This document shows positions 10,689 to 23,549 of a stretch of DNA of 64,000 nt, piece after piece (position 1 is the first letter of the stretch; each line of letters begins with the position of its first letter). Source of the stretch: Bisporella sp. PMI_857. Lineage: Eukaryota > Ascomycota > Leotiomycetes > Helotiales > Helotiaceae. The stretch spans positions 62,001 to 126,000 of the forward strand of contig JAJSPD010000069.1 in NCBI GenBank assembly GCA_021307315.1, written 5' to 3'. Position numbers and translations under genes: made by a program. The notes under the pieces are model-generated. The model did not search any database. It was not told the origin of the DNA and worked only from the letters and a program-made list of their open reading frames with translations.

Positions 10689-13203
10689 GGCAACAGATGT
10701 ATTTGCCTAATTGAACAGACTAGGTACAGGCCATACTTTATTCTTGAGCACGAAGATGGCAAAGAAGTGGCGGAACCAAACCTTTTTACGTTTGGTAGCG
10801 ACGGGGTAATACAGCACCTTGACCAGGGGTCTGTGCTGTGTCCCATAATACTCACTAACACATAACGGGAGTGACTTTCCAAGGAGAAGTGGAAAATTGT
10901 GGAGAAACGACGGGATACCAAAAAGCCAAGAATTCAAATTAAACGAAGAATCGGGGAGGAACAGGATCACATGACTTACCTCGTTGTAGACCTTCTGATG
11001 GAAATATCGACAGATTGTGTTGTCCCATTCATCGCCAGTTATCACCAGGCTATACTGGATCTTGATGTTGACATTATCTAACTCACCATGTCAAAAATTG
11101 GGGCGCCACTGATCAAGGCGTGGCCGTGAGAGTTGCTCTACGTATTGTTGTATTTGCAGGTACAGTGCCTACCAAGTCCATCGTCATGATAGATGGACAT
11201 ACTATGTACACACTAAGCTCCAGTAGAACCTGCCATGTCTTCATGGATGGTGCAAAACTGGGGCTGGTCAACAGATCTATACATAGAATACCACCTATTC
11301 TTATAAAGTAGATGATCAAAGCCACATCTGTTCCGAATGATTTCTTGTATTCATACTTTGTATATGTTTTTGGGATCAACATGTGAGATGCACAGCTCAC
11401 TGTTTCTGTCCTATCACGATAAGCCACCCTTGCATGTTGGGATTAATTAATAAGCTACGCGGACAAGCGTTGAGCCGTCTCCTCTCATGCTGACACTAAG
11501 TAATTGACGCCGATCAGATCAGGGACAGGGTGGCCGTCGAAGCGTGCTTGGCTTGACCTTTGCGTTAGAGCGCGACCGACGTGAAAAAATTGTATCTCAA
11601 CCTTCGCTCTTCACATCTAACACTGTCAAATAATCAGCATCAATCACCCACTTGGATTACTACAATGCGAGAGATCAGAACACTCATACCTCCACCTGCA
11701 ATAGATCTAAATTGGGAATTGAGATGCTCTGCCTAGTGTATGATCTACATGATGCGCATCTAGGTGCAGCATTGCCCTACTTACTAATTTTCATTGGAAA
11801 CGTAAATCACGTTTTCCACTTCGGCACGAGCTAATAACCCTTTGACAGGATGTGGATATCAAGTACTGTACGTGATTGGTTCAATTCTCGCTAAGCACTC
11901 CTGGCTTTGCCCACTTTTTTTTGACCCAAAAATAAACACCTTGTAGTTCCAGAATCTCACCGCCGGCTACTGTAGGTTAATCCTATCTCCAAGCAGAATC
12001 GTCTTGCCAATTATACTTCGTGCACCTAATTAAGGCGATGAGATTCGGCCTTACCCCTGGAGATCTCTCCATACCGCACTTAGCGAACGAGTTTCTCGTA
12101 CTCTTGACGCCCATAATAGAATTCAAGTGTAAGTAGCGATTATGGCCGTTGCTCTATTTTATCTAACTGTCCGATACTTAGAAAGAGTTTGTGCTGACTA
12201 TACTCGGACCATGTAAGTCCATAAGGATCCTTGCAAATCCATGTGTTTGGAATTAAGCTTTGCCTCTGGTCGACTACCCCTGTGTCACATGTCATACTCT
12301 CGTTTGTCTAGACACGTGACCCACAGAGATCTACTTACTTGGATTCTCTTGATCTTCAACCTTTCCTCCTTAGTTTAATATTCTCGTAATAGAACCACCT
12401 TATTGACCGCCTAGCCAGGTCAAAGGATTAGATTTGTGACACCGTACACCATGATTGAATTCCATTTTTGAAAGCAAAATGCTGCCATCAAATGATGTCG
12501 CTCGTAGATCTTCATCTCGTGGCTAATCTCCCCATAAACCAAGCTACTACAATGTTTATCTACCCGCTTTGCTCGCGAGATTCCCTAAGATTCTGTACCT
12601 TTACAGTCCGCTAATAATACATGATAATCCTGAACTACATTAAAGGACTAAAGAGTTTCAATAGTTAGCAATTAGGTCAGTGAGTATCCAAGGTTGTGGT
12701 CGGATAGCCGTGAAATGTAGGTAGAGAATAATACGAACACATGTCGTATTCTGGCGCTGAGGTTCGCTTTGCCGTTTTGCAGGCCGTGAGTCTTGTCGTG
12801 CAAGTAAAGGTCACTGAGGAAGGAGCTTGCTTTAAGCAGTTGTATAATAAAGGTGTCATGTCTGTTGATGTTTAGAAGCAAGGTGCTTCTACAAGCCACG
12901 GATTCAACTTCACGTTATGATCGTGAACAAGGGTGCTATAAGCATTTGCATAGAAAGAGTTGCTTATGATTGCTCAAGTTTCTAAAAAGATTTACCGCCA
13001 TCGCCAACAACAATTATTTCACCACTGAATTCACTATAACTGCGTGAACGAGTAGACGACTTGACAATCCTTTGTTGCGGGGGGGGGGTTGCTAGTTGTC
13101 ATCCGGCTAAAGACATTAAGTGCATGAAAATAGAGAAGGCGGTCGTCAACACAGATCCCAAATAGCGATAATTACCACACGGTGGCCGGAAGATCCACAT
13201 GCG
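10689..13203. other. Intergenic region, nothing recognised
   Basis: About 2.5 kb without a supported gene. A run of ten G lies at 13079-13088. Frames near 10.7-11.4 and 12.7 kb lack domains, good start contexts and coding-like codon use. Confidence 0.4.
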
Positions 13204-14083
13204 TCACGTCTTATGGGTTCGACCTTCCACTTCATAGTCTAGGTCGCTCTCCAATTTCGGTTCACCAGATACATCGGGATAGAAAATTTCCTTACACTCA
13301 AAGACACTTTTGAGCTTCTCCATTATATCGTATTTTTGGGGGTGCAACTTCCAGCTGATGTCGAGATAATTCAACCCGACTTTCTCCCACAGGGGGTCAG
13401 CTTTGCTTCGCTTCTCCTTGTCGGGCAGCTTGCCAAAGGTGATCCCGTAGACCTGGAAAGCCCAGTCGAGGATGTTATATTCGTTTTCGAGCTAGGGATA
13501 ATAGTTAAGGCCTTTCTCCGGGGCCTCCTTTTCGCCTTCAAGTTCGTGGAATGGATCCCGATTACTCTTGCTTATCTCTCTGCGCCCCTCTTGATTGCCG
13601 TGTCTTGGGCTTCCTTCACTCTAGACTTCAGGATCCTCAGAATCTGTTTTTCGCTTGCTTGATTATCGGTCAACCCCGTAACAAGCTAGAAATTACGGGT
13701 AAGCACATACCTTTAATACTATGATCAGCGTAATCACTGCTGCCATTTAGGTTCATTAAGCATGGAATATCAAAAATCCTGTCTTTCCAAATTGACAGAG
13801 CGCCGACAACGAGGTCACAGTTCGGGGTTGGTGAAACCAGAAACCGCATATCTTGGAACACTCGGGTGCTGTTATTGCGATACAAGGTCAAATAGATAGC
13901 ACCTAGTGGAATGTGGGGATCTCCTGTTATGCCGATGCCATGTGTCTCTTCATCCTTAGTCAACTTGGCGAAGCTTGACGCAGGGAACTCGAGTACGTTT
14001 TCTACAAACGTCCGTGAGACGATGTTGCCTTGCATGCTGCCTGTGTCGATAGTGGATTTTGCTATCTTTGTGACTGGGCGCAT
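13204..14083 (-). pseudogene. Decayed retropepsin-like aspartyl protease protein
   Basis: The first block (14083 down to about 13710) starts at an ATG and carries a retropepsin-like active site KSTIDTGSMQGNIVS, then GIGITGDPHIPLGAIYLTLY and SPTPNCDLVVGA, matching the DTGS and hydrophobic-hydrophobic-Gly signatures of retroviral-type aspartyl proteases. After a frame change comes a charged helix (ASEKQILRILKSRVKEAQDT). After a further shift near 13571 there is a C-terminal tail containing EYNILDWAFQVYGITFGKLP and LDISWKLHPQKYDIMEKL, with a TAG inside it. The two frame changes and the stop show it is broken. No reverse transcriptase, integrase or LTR is seen nearby, so descent from a retroelement versus a domesticated fungal protease-like gene cannot be decided. 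Confidence 0.65.
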
Positions 14084-14783
14084 GTCTGTATCTCACTGAG
14101 TTGAAACAACATGGACAGGCAGAACCCACGGCGACGGCCACGTCAAATGGCTGTTATTGGCCCGTTAGAGTCTGGGTCAGCTATGATTGGCGCACAATAG
14201 AGTTCTGCTGAGACATCGGGTTCAACATAGAGGGAGGATTCGGCCTGCGCTTACTTACTTTTGACCACCTGGGTATCTTAGATATGTTTAATCACTTGAT
14301 GCAGAACATCCCAAGAATAGAGCCCACCTAAGCCTTTTTTTTTGGCGGGTTGTGGGTGGCAAATTCGTAGACAGGTTTAACCATGGATTCAATGGTGTAG
14401 TTTGTTCAGAATTCTTTTCTGCAAGAGTAAGCCGAGATGTACTAGATCTCGCGGATACCACAACTGAGCTTGAGCCATTCGGATTCATAGTGTCTAGAGG
14501 GGCCGTGGATACAAGATCTGCATTTGCATGAGCGGGGCTGTATTATTTCACAAGAGGAGAATGGCTTGTCATTTGCGCCTGTTGTAGTATTCCAATTTGT
14601 TTGGAATAGTTTAAAGTGAGAAGATTCGAGCAATATACAGACCTTTGAGCGGACTAGAGGCTCACTCTTTAAGCTTACCATGAGAATATTTCTCCTGGAG
14701 CAAGAACTCTTATACCTGACTTGTGGCTTTGGATCATATGTATTAAGAGCGGAGCGCCTTTGAAGGACCCCACCCTACTCTGA
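14084..14783. other. Intergenic region, nothing recognised
   Basis: Short gap between two relics. Only short chance frames are seen. Confidence 0.4.
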
Positions 14784-16387
14784 GTGAGCTCCAGTGGCCC
14801 GAGCAAGCCTTCTCTGACCACCTTTTCGCTACGAAACCCCTCAAAAGGTCGACTACACCACATTTTTAAGTTGCACAAATATTTGAAATCAACTTGTGAA
14901 GGTTCTCTTCTGGTCATACTTCCGATTCTGGTCGCGCCCCAGACGTTTCAGACGTTATTAGCAAAATTAGTCCGACGAATGTACCAACAAAGCCAGTTCA
15001 CGGATGGCCGGAGCTTGTACAGGTCATGGTCAAGCACCCAGGCTTCGAGGTTTCTTCCTAAAAGACTCGCAGACATCCGTTATCACACCCTGCAAGTTAG
15101 TGATGGAGCTGATATCATCGCCTCGTTATCAACTGGTGATTCTCATCCACACTATGCGGCACTGAGCCACTGGTGGGGATCACCTGTTGACTGCGAACAG
15201 CTACAGCTTCTTACATCCTCAAAATCTGAGGCAGCTTCGTCTTTGACCTGTACGACTTGTCCATAGTGATACGAGATGCCATAACGGTTGCAAGATCTTT
15301 ACCCCTTTCCTATTTATGGGTAGATACACTATACGTTCTCCGAGACAACATCCACGGCTGGGGAGTGGAATCCAGTCTGATGGATCAGATCTACGGGTGT
15401 TCATACATTACGATTTGCTTGCTTACAGCATCTTGTAATCTGAGTTTCTTTGGCCCAGAAACTCATACCACGACCATAGGGCTCAAATCCGGGATCAACC
15501 TGGACATCCAAGGGCAATATTGCATCAGCTATTACTATATTTCAAGCTTTCGTAGCGGTGCTGGCATCGTGGTGGACCGGCTTATGGAAAGCAGGTGGTC
15601 GGGGCGAGGCTGGACTTTCCAAGAAACGTTCCTTTCTGCACGGCTTCTCTGTTTTGAGCAATCAGAAATATCCTTTGCTTGCTCTGACAGGATGGTATAC
15701 CGGTCTGGCTTGATAGGTGCCCGCCAATTCGAATCTCCTTGCCAGCTCCAAGATGACCTCCAGGACCCACAATAGTCAGTCTGGGCTCGTTGGTATCAGT
15801 TAGTACTGACGAATTATTGCGATCGCATTTTCACACATCCACACGACGTCCTACCAGCCGTTTCAGGTGTGGCATCTATGTTCAACAGCGCGTTTAGCAC
15901 AAGATACCTGGCGAGCCTTTGGGCGGAACGAGTGTAAACTTGACGCTTCCATGTCAGTGGAAGGTGACAATCCTTTCGGCAGGGTGGAGGAAACCAGGAT
16001 AACGTACTCTGGTATAACAGTCACTATAGGACCATATACGCGGCTAGATCCTTCGGGGCGCTTTCCCGGCCATTTCAAAATTGACCAGCGGGAAGGGGGC
16101 TGTGTGATAATCCGTTTGGACTGGTACACCAACGGCACGATCTTGCGGGGAACTTCAAGATGATTTTACTGGGTAGTTTCGTTGAAGAACCTGAACCCGA
16201 AGATGGCAGTCTTCTTCTGGCGCCACTGTCTGGACCTGAAGAGAAATTGGAAAAGGCAGCTTTTGGACTCACAATCCACCAAGCTCCACCAAGTGAGTCG
16301 TTCATTCGTGTCGGTGTGTTTTCTTTTCACTGGCGAGCAACAGCGCGGCTTTGGGATATCTTGGCTCTTATGCAACGGAAACTTTAG
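14784..16387 (+). pseudogene. Decayed HET-domain (heterokaryon incompatibility) protein
   Basis: HET landmarks occur in the usual order on the plus strand: YAALSHWWG near 15159, DAITVARSLPLSYLWVDTL near 15277-15330, DQIYGCSYITICLLTAS near 15385, and SRWSGRGWTFQETFLSARLL near 15590. Downstream are the 'HDVLPAVSG' block near 15842 and a C-terminal beta-rich part (about 15930-16387). The frame breaks between YAALSHWWG and DAITV (about 15200-15260). A TAG interrupts it at about 15774 with coding continuing in the same frame beyond, and TAA ends that block near 15934, after which a segment appears to be missing. It cannot make a full product. HET proteins trigger cell death on fusion of unlike strains, and this copy is no longer functional. 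Confidence 0.75.
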
Positions 16388-16569
16388 AACTGATCTAGCG
16401 GCAAATGGTCACACTTCTTGTTTTGCTCACACGACGTTTGTGTGTACTGTTCTGAGCTGAGCAAGGCTGCCTCGCAGTGGGTTATCTACAAATAACATGA
16501 GCTAAATATGCTTCGAAGGTCGCTATTATTGTATGTTTACAAAAACTATAGCCAGCACTTCCGCGTCTT

Positions 16570-19489
16570 CTATGAGTTCCACGTGGCCAACGAATCAGGA
16601 ATCAGAGCTAAGTTCTGAATAGCAGCCAGACCATACTGCGCAAGATCATTTGTCGACAACCATGCCGCCTCATCAACAGGTACTAAGACGGCACTACCTT
16701 CCACACGAGTCGAGTTCCATGCTGCAGTTGGCTTCAATCCATCACTAGCAAAGAACTCTTTCCATGCCCTCTTTGCCAACGTCGCGTTTCCTCTTTCCCG
16801 TGACGCATAAGCAGCTAATCTACTATGGCCCTGATACAGGTTTAGCGAGCCGAATGAGACGCCGTATCGGGAGGTTTGCTCTGCCCTGCTGGCATCAAAA
16901 TAGTAGCAGTAATCGAGCCAAGCGTCTTTGAAGCCGGCGGGGAGGGAAGAGCCATAGTATTCGATTGCTTCAGAGACGACTTCTGGTAGGCCAAAGACCG
17001 CGGAAAGATGGGAGACGGAGACGTTGCCGCGGTTCTGCGGGTCTGCAGGTGGAGGACCCAGGGTCCAGTTCTGGAGGTCGTAGAGCCCTGACCCGGTCAC
17101 GAAGCCGTTTTTAAGATTAGCTATGCCGGTAATGGTGTTGGTCAGCTTCGTCTTGGCCTCTTCCCAACGGAGGCTGCGACGTTCCCAAGCGATGAGCCAT
17201 CCTCCAGCCATCGCGCCCCAATCAGTTCCAAGACCAAATGCCACGGTAGAGTTGGGAGTCGGTTTCCACCCATCAGTTCGTACCTTCCTTTGTGGATCTA
17301 GAACCCCATACGTCTTGTCTGTGTCCAGAAGCTCATCCAACAACTCTCCAACACGTTCATCGCCACCAGATAGATAGTAGAAGTACTTGCGATACTGTGG
17401 CTGTGAGATCCGAGCCTGTTTAGCACTGTCGCTAAAGTGTTGGACACCATGTCGAGTTCCTAGCCCTTTCCATTGTCCAAGATGATACACATCTACCTCC
17501 CCGGTGTGACGGGTCAAGGCTTCCGCAAATCGATAGACGTCCTCTCGGCCAGTGCGAAGGAAGTAGAGCCAGAAGAATAAGTCAGGCGAGAGCTCAGAAT
17601 TGTCCCAGGCATATCCACCAATGTCATATCGCCAGGTATGCCTATCCGTATCGTACGTATGCATGAAGTCTCCATAATCTAAAAATCCATACCATCTTCG
17701 TTGTTCAATCTGGTCTTGGTAAAACTTGAAGAGAAAGTCAAGGTGGCTTTCAATCGCCGACGACTCAGCATTGCTGGTATCTGGGAGATCCCAATAAGTC
17801 CCAAGTGCCTTTGATTCTTTTAGGTGTTCTGGAGTCGCCACCAGGACGGGTGGGTTATTAATGTGCTCTGTTAGACTGGAAAGCGTGTCACTTGGAGGTG
17901 TCTGCTCAAAGCCGAACAAAAACACCTCACTGGTTCTTGCAATTCCGTAAGGGGTGTCGAAGCCTTCTTCCCAATCTTCATATGTAATCTCAAGAGCATC
18001 CAACTCAGCCGTGTAGTTTTTCTGTCCCAATCCATCATGGAATGGACGGAGATCCAAGGGCTCGGATGACGGGGAATAGAGCCAGACCGTCACTTCACCA
18101 AGATCCGACGCGGCATCAGAAATTTCTAAGCCACTGGGATAGCGCTTCCAAAAGTCACGAAGTCCTACAGCTAGCCCCCCTTGCGTCGCGCCACCGAGAT
18201 AAGCGAGACCACCTGCACGAGTACCTCCTGAAATTTTCACCCAACTCTGTCCGGCCTTGGTTCGTTTTTGGAGAGTGAAACCGTCAGCAGACAGCTGGTT
18301 CAGGCTGTAGTCGCTCCACGTTGGAATCCACTTGAGCCTGCTGGAGACTCGTGTATCCCAGGTTTCGATTGAAGGTAGTTTTTCACCTTTATACTGAGCC
18401 GTTTTGACCGCTGCTCCAGGGTCTCTTCTTAAGCCAGTGATTCCCTGTACTGCTTCATTAAGAATTCCTCCTTCCACGCCGGCGATTCTGACATGACGAT
18501 TATAATAGGCTTCATTAGCTAAAGGCACTCCAAATTTAATACCCAAGCCCGTGATGAAATCACGATCGGCAGCTCCATCAAAAACAATACTGTGAACCAG
18601 TCTGATAGAATCAGAGTTTGCGTATAGGTAAAAACGCAAGACAAATGGAAGCCAATCGCTGCATGGCTATTAGCACATATTCTCAGAAAAACGAGAGGAT
18701 CACAAAGCAACCCATGTTGTGTATTTGGAACCTTTATGCGGAAATTCTTGAAATACTGCCTGCAAATTTGTGTAAAAGGTTTCAAAGTGCAAAGAAAAGC
18801 AATACGTACTCATGAGAACCGCCACCTACAGCTTGATGCTTTCCCCTGACAGTCACCAAAGCACGCACGGAGTTTTGTTCACTAACAGATGCTGATTCGA
18901 TGTTGCTTGAAAAAGCAAAATGTTCAATGGAGGAGTTTGAGCCTACGCCTGATTGAGACCGAAGAACAAGATGTCCATCTTGCCCAATTGTTTTCCCACT
19001 CTTCGTTTGGATGGAGCTAATGACAATACTGCCTTCCTTAGGGAATGAAACTTTGAGTTTTCCCGTGTCGACCGTGATACTGGCAGCGGAATCAGACACG
19101 GCCAATGATCCAGTACTACTCGTAGCTGGAACAGAAGTTGATGAGTTATCTGTCCTTGCTGTGACAGTGTACTCGTCGTAGCTACTGTCGGATGCTGAAA
19201 TTGCATGTCCGGTCCACTTCACAGATCCATCTGCCCAATATCCCGTCACCCAGGATTGGAGATCGACCTGTTCACCAGAGCCTGATGAAGCAGTGAACGT
19301 GGTATGATTAGCTGGATATCGTCCTTGAGGCCACGGGAGCCCAAAGGTTGTCCCATAGTTATGGGTTGGCTTTTCTCCCAGCCAATGCACAGTAGCTGCA
19401 CTAGAGGAGCTGGAGTTCTGGAAGAATTGAGCTATGGCTGAGCTCAACAGGCCGGATAAGGCAAGATAAAGACGGAGTCGTGGTGCCAT
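16570..19489 (-). CDS. PL26 exo-rhamnogalacturonan lyase, secreted (922 aa)
   Basis: Two exons, 19489-18810 and 18658-16570, join in phase across a 151-nt intron with donor GTACGT. The ATG opens a signal peptide (MAPRLRLYLALSGLLSSAIAQ), so the enzyme is secreted. The start of the mature protein, VHWLGEKPTHNYGTTFGLPW, the later LPFVLRFYLYANSDSIRLVH, and a long C-terminal alpha/alpha-toroid-like part (for example YGFLDYGDFMHTYDTDRHTW and WKGLGTRHGVQHFSDSAKQA) match the PcRGLX type of polysaccharide lyase family 26. That enzyme cleaves rhamnogalacturonan I from the chain end by beta-elimination. The length fits an intact three-domain member. With the GH43 arabinanase at 31.4-32.6 kb it would act on the RG-I backbone and its arabinan side chains. 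The family call is strong and the exact intron ends are slightly less sure. Confidence 0.88.
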
Positions 19490-21232
19490 GATTGACGAAC
19501 ACCAGAGAAGTACTTCTCCCTAAGCCTTCCTCCAAGGTAACACAAGGATGGCGGAAAGAAGCACGAAGTGAGAGCTCGCGTTGAACCATTGACTCTCCCA
19601 AAGGCCAAGCTTCAACATATATACCTAGACAAAGGCCCCTGTTGAGCACGCAAGTGCTCGGGGGTATGGTACCGCGATGTCCCATTTTTCTCATATCTGC
19701 CAAGATGGCATCATATGGAAGGAGATTAGATGTTCAATTGAGCATCTCTGTTCCTGTGCTGCTCCGAATCTGGTGGGTGCTTGTCTAGCTGTTCTGATAT
19801 GCAAACCTCGGGTTAAAGTAACAGCGTAACCAAATGAATTCTTCCGCATTCAACGCAGGCACAAGGGCGGAGCTGTGGCCGAGCCATTAACCCCGCGCCG
19901 ACGAATGAGGGGCCGGCTCAATTGCACCGGCGAATGGTCAACCAAGAGACATGATCAGCGTATTTCTTCGTCTCATTGCTAGCATCTTTGGGATAAACTA
20001 TGAAGTGTTTTTTGTTTGGATGTTTTAATTATGCGGCAAGATGGAAAAACTAGTGTAAAGTTGATTTAAGGTCCTCCTGGCTTACCAAGCTTCGTGTGGT
20101 TCTGTGGCTCGCTATTCCCTTTTCAGCTAATCCGGCTTTATTTGAACATCAGCATGCTTTCCTTACTACCAGCAAGCCTCAACTGCATACGCCACCCGCT
20201 GTCAAGTGTGAATGTAAAACATAGAGCATCCGAACATACCTGCGTTTGATTTAGCGATTGAGGCATTCAGACGACTACCTTAAGTCGCGTCCTTATTATA
20301 GATCTGTCGGCCAGATCCTTCGTGGGTCCCGCAATATGCTGAGATACAGCAATCAATGCTCACATATCACTGAAATGCGCATACTAATTCTTTTACTACT
20401 AGTTTCTTTCCAAGTGTACCAGCAAATATCTATAGTATTCCTTGACACGCCTGAAGTGTGGTACACGTGACTAAACGCCAATTCCATTCCCCTCATTCTT
20501 CCCCCGGCCTCCCCGCCATACTCGCAGGGGGCTAAAGCATTTTCAAGACCACTCAATCCAGATACTGAATTGACATAGATGACATATGACGTATCACCGC
20601 GATCTAGAACAGCCTCTGACCATTACAGTGGTAACAACTGTTGTACCTTGATTACAACTGTGGCTAAGCCCACAAATAAGAACGTCATCCACTGTGACCT
20701 GGTCCGCGCACCGCCACGAAATGCTGAGCCTTAAGCCTCTAGTGCTAACATGTTGCATCTGCCTCCAATCATCATCATGGGTCGCACTCGGCGAGACCGC
20801 CAGCCTTATTTGAGGACCGCTGATATATCTGCAGCCTCAATGCAGGATGTGCCGAATGCGTCCAAAGGTCGTAAGATACGCTGCTTACGCCTCCTAAACT
20901 AGCGAATCAACCCAGAAAAATATGCGGTATGGGGATGCGCACAGTAGTCCCTGACTAGCTGATTTTGGGGTTGCCTTGTGAGTCAGTGCCGGTAAGTCTA
21001 AGTGGTGCTTTGTTTCTTAGGCGTCCATTCAGGTTACAGTTTGCTGCCTGGTGGGTGAGATATAAATCTTCACTCTGCTGTTAATATTAATTCTCATTTT
21101 CATTGCCAGTGGTCTCTTCTACTTACTTCGAGGGACCTTTCAATTTACCCTAACCATACGAATTTAATTTTCGTCACATTTCCAACTTTGCTCTCAAGAC
21201 TTATATATCATTTTCTTTTAACTCCAACAATC
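19490..21232. other. Divergent intergenic region between PL26 and BCS1-like genes
   Basis: About 1.7 kb holding both promoters. A TATATAT-type sequence at about 19617-19623 lies some 130 bp upstream of the PL26 ATG. No gene or repeat is recognised. Confidence 0.4.
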
Positions 21233-23122
21233 ATGAACCAATCCGGGAGCACCATTTACCACCGATCGGTCAAAATGGACAGCACCACAAACTTCCTGGA
21301 TCCCACCAAACCAACGTTCAACCCTCAACTACAAATACTCGAAACTCTCGTCCCCGGCTTCTCTCTCTTCTCAACAGCTCTCTACAGATACACCAATATA
21401 GACCTTGCGCTCTACATACCCGCATTCCTCGTTTTAGGCCTTCTCGTTTTCGTATGGGGATATGTCAGAGATGGGGTCTCCAACTTCGCCCACACACATC
21501 TCATGTCCACCGCTTCCATACGCGTGGATGACGAGATGTATAACATGGTTATGGGTTGGATCGCAAATCAGACATTCGCCAAGAAATCAAGAAATTTTGT
21601 AGCTAATACGAATGTGAATTCGAGAAAGTGGTGGCTATTTCGCGATGATGAAGAGGACGAAGATGAAGATGATGATAGTAGCTTCACTGGACTTATCAGC
21701 CGGTTAAGAGGTCCCAAGGAGAAGAAGGTCCTGTTCACTCCATCTTTTGGTACGCATTATTTCTGGTATAAAGGCTGGCCCATGATATTCTCCCGTACGG
21801 AAGACACCCGCCAAATCAGCTACGGCTCCATCAGCGAGCGTGAAAACATCTCCATCTCTAGCTTTGGTCGGGACCCTACACTATTGAAAGAGCTCCTTCA
21901 AGACTGTAGACAGGCGTTCTCCAAAGCCGATAAGAACAAGACCATCATCTACCGCGGTGCCTTGAAGCCAGGAAGTAGCGAACCAACATGGACGCGGTGT
22001 GTCTCCCGTGTTTCACGCCCATTTTCTACGGTAGTGCTCGATGAGGAGGTGAAATCCACGCTGTTGAATGATATGAGCGAATATCTCGACCCCTCTTCTC
22101 GCAGATGGTACAGCAATCGTGGCGTCCCTTATCGTCGTGGATACCTCTTATTTGGTCCGCCAGGTACTGGCAAATCGTCACTCAGCTTTGCAATTGCTGG
22201 ATATTTCAAGCTGAAGATATACATTGTCTCCCTCAATTCCATGGCCATGAACGAGGAGAATCTCAGCACCCTTTTCGCTGAGCTGCCAAAGCAATGCGTT
22301 GTTCTCCTCGAGGATATTGATACTGCTGGTCTTACTCATTCGCGCGAGATAGTCACTGAGTCTCCTTCAACTCCTGTTCTTCCACAGAATATCGCCAATG
22401 GTGGGACTACGCTTGTCTCTCCCCCTCCACCTAGCAGCCGTATTTCTCTGTCAGCTCTTCTCAATATCATTGATGGTGTAGCAGCGACCGAGGGGCGAAT
22501 TTTGATCATGACGACGAACCACATCGACAAGCTAGATGATGCGCTCATCCGTCCGGGACGCGTGGACCTCACTGTGAAATTTGACCTCGCAAACGCGCAA
22601 ATGATCAGCACAATCTTCTGCGGCATCTACGCCACTATCGAAGGTGACATGCCATCCACCAAACCCTCCACCATTACCATTCAATCCCCAGGCTCATCTT
22701 CTTCCGCGGTTATCAAACAGGCGGAAGAAGACGAGAAGGAGGCGTTGCGGGTGGAAGAAGAGAGAAAGAGAAAGGAAGAGCAGATTAAAGCGATGGGTGA
22801 GGAGATTGCGCGGATCATACCTAGCATGACGTTCAGTCCCGCGGAGATCCAAGGGTATTTCCTGAAGTGGAAACGTGAACCTGAGGCGGCGGTGAAGAAC
22901 GCAGCGGAGTGGGTGGAGAAATCCATCTCGGATAAGAAGAAGCGGGATATTGAGGAGCGGGAGAGGATTGCGAGAGAGGAGAAAGAAGCCAAGGAGAAAG
23001 CGGAAAAGGAGAGATTGGAGAAGGAGAAGGAGGGTAAGGCTGAGGAGCCGAAGACGAGTGGCGCGTCTGCTGAGGAAGAGAAGCAAAAGGTTAATGGTGC
23101 GAATGCTGACGAGGTCGTATGA
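21233..23122 (+). CDS. BCS1-like mitochondrial AAA ATPase (629 aa)
   Basis: A single-exon frame from the ATG at 21233. The open frame reaches upstream only through a TTG, and a second ATG at 21275 is possible. A transmembrane helix (LALYIPAFLVLGLLVFVW, about residues 58-76) precedes a BCS1 N-terminal-type domain. The AAA core has Walker A GPPGTGKSSL (about residue 307), Walker B VVLLEDID (about 356) and the second-region Arg block ALIRPGRVDL. Yeast Bcs1 inserts the Rieske protein into respiratory complex III from the inner membrane. Filamentous fungi carry many BCS1-like paralogues, and this is one of them: it has a poly-acidic insert (DDEEDEDEDDD, near residue 140) and a long Glu/Lys-rich coiled-coil tail absent from yeast Bcs1. 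The paralogue's substrate is unknown. Confidence 0.88.
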   Translation: MNQSGSTIYHRSVKMDSTTNFLDPTKPTFNPQLQILETLVPGFSLFSTALYRYTNIDLALYIPAFLVLGLLVFVWGYVRDGVSNFAHTHLMSTASIRVDDEMYNMVMGWIANQTFAKKSRNFVANTNVNSRKWWLFRDDEEDEDEDDDSSFTGLISRLRGPKEKKVLFTPSFGTHYFWYKGWPMIFSRTEDTRQISYGSISERENISISSFGRDPTLLKELLQDCRQAFSKADKNKTIIYRGALKPGSSEPTWTRCVSRVSRPFSTVVLDEEVKSTLLNDMSEYLDPSSRRWYSNRGVPYRRGYLLFGPPGTGKSSLSFAIAGYFKLKIYIVSLNSMAMNEENLSTLFAELPKQCVVLLEDIDTAGLTHSREIVTESPSTPVLPQNIANGGTTLVSPPPPSSRISLSALLNIIDGVAATEGRILIMTTNHIDKLDDALIRPGRVDLTVKFDLANAQMISTIFCGIYATIEGDMPSTKPSTITIQSPGSSSSAVIKQAEEDEKEALRVEEERKRKEEQIKAMGEEIARIIPSMTFSPAEIQGYFLKWKREPEAAVKNAAEWVEKSISDKKKRDIEERERIAREEKEAKEKAEKERLEKEKEGKAEEPKTSGASAEEEKQKVNGANADEVV

Positions 23123-23549
23123 TGGGTATACCCGGGTTTTGCATAGCGATGGTGTTTTGCGGCGCACATATTGGTTGCGTATGTTTATAGAGCGTCATGC
23201 CAAGTGATTTAGGTTCTCATTTGGCTATAGAATAAAACGCACCATACATTGATTCTTGGATTTTTAACCTTTACGAAGCTGATTGAGGCGGTTGTGGATC
23301 AAGAAGTGAGAGTCTGCCTGGCGCCGCAGAGCGTGACGCATATCTAGGTGGAATAAATCAAGTATCTATACTTAGTAATAGAGAAGGTACATTTTATGGT
23401 CAATGTTACGAAGTTTGTGGTATATTACATAGTAGGATGCCCATCTGTAATAGAGTCTGCAACTATAGAGAAATTCCTTAGCTATGGCGTAGAAGGTGGG
23501 CTGGCTAAGTGTCTGCTGAACCTTGAGTTCTGGATCTTTCACCGTAAAA
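23123..23549. other. Intergenic region
   Basis: 3' flank of the BCS1-like gene. The 5' part of the SDR relic described next may extend into it, but nothing upstream of 23550 is clear. Confidence 0.35.

Noticed and set aside
13336..13662. 108-codon hydrophobic plus-strand frame
   Set aside because: Antisense to the tail of the retropepsin relic. The minus strand reads as the better protein.
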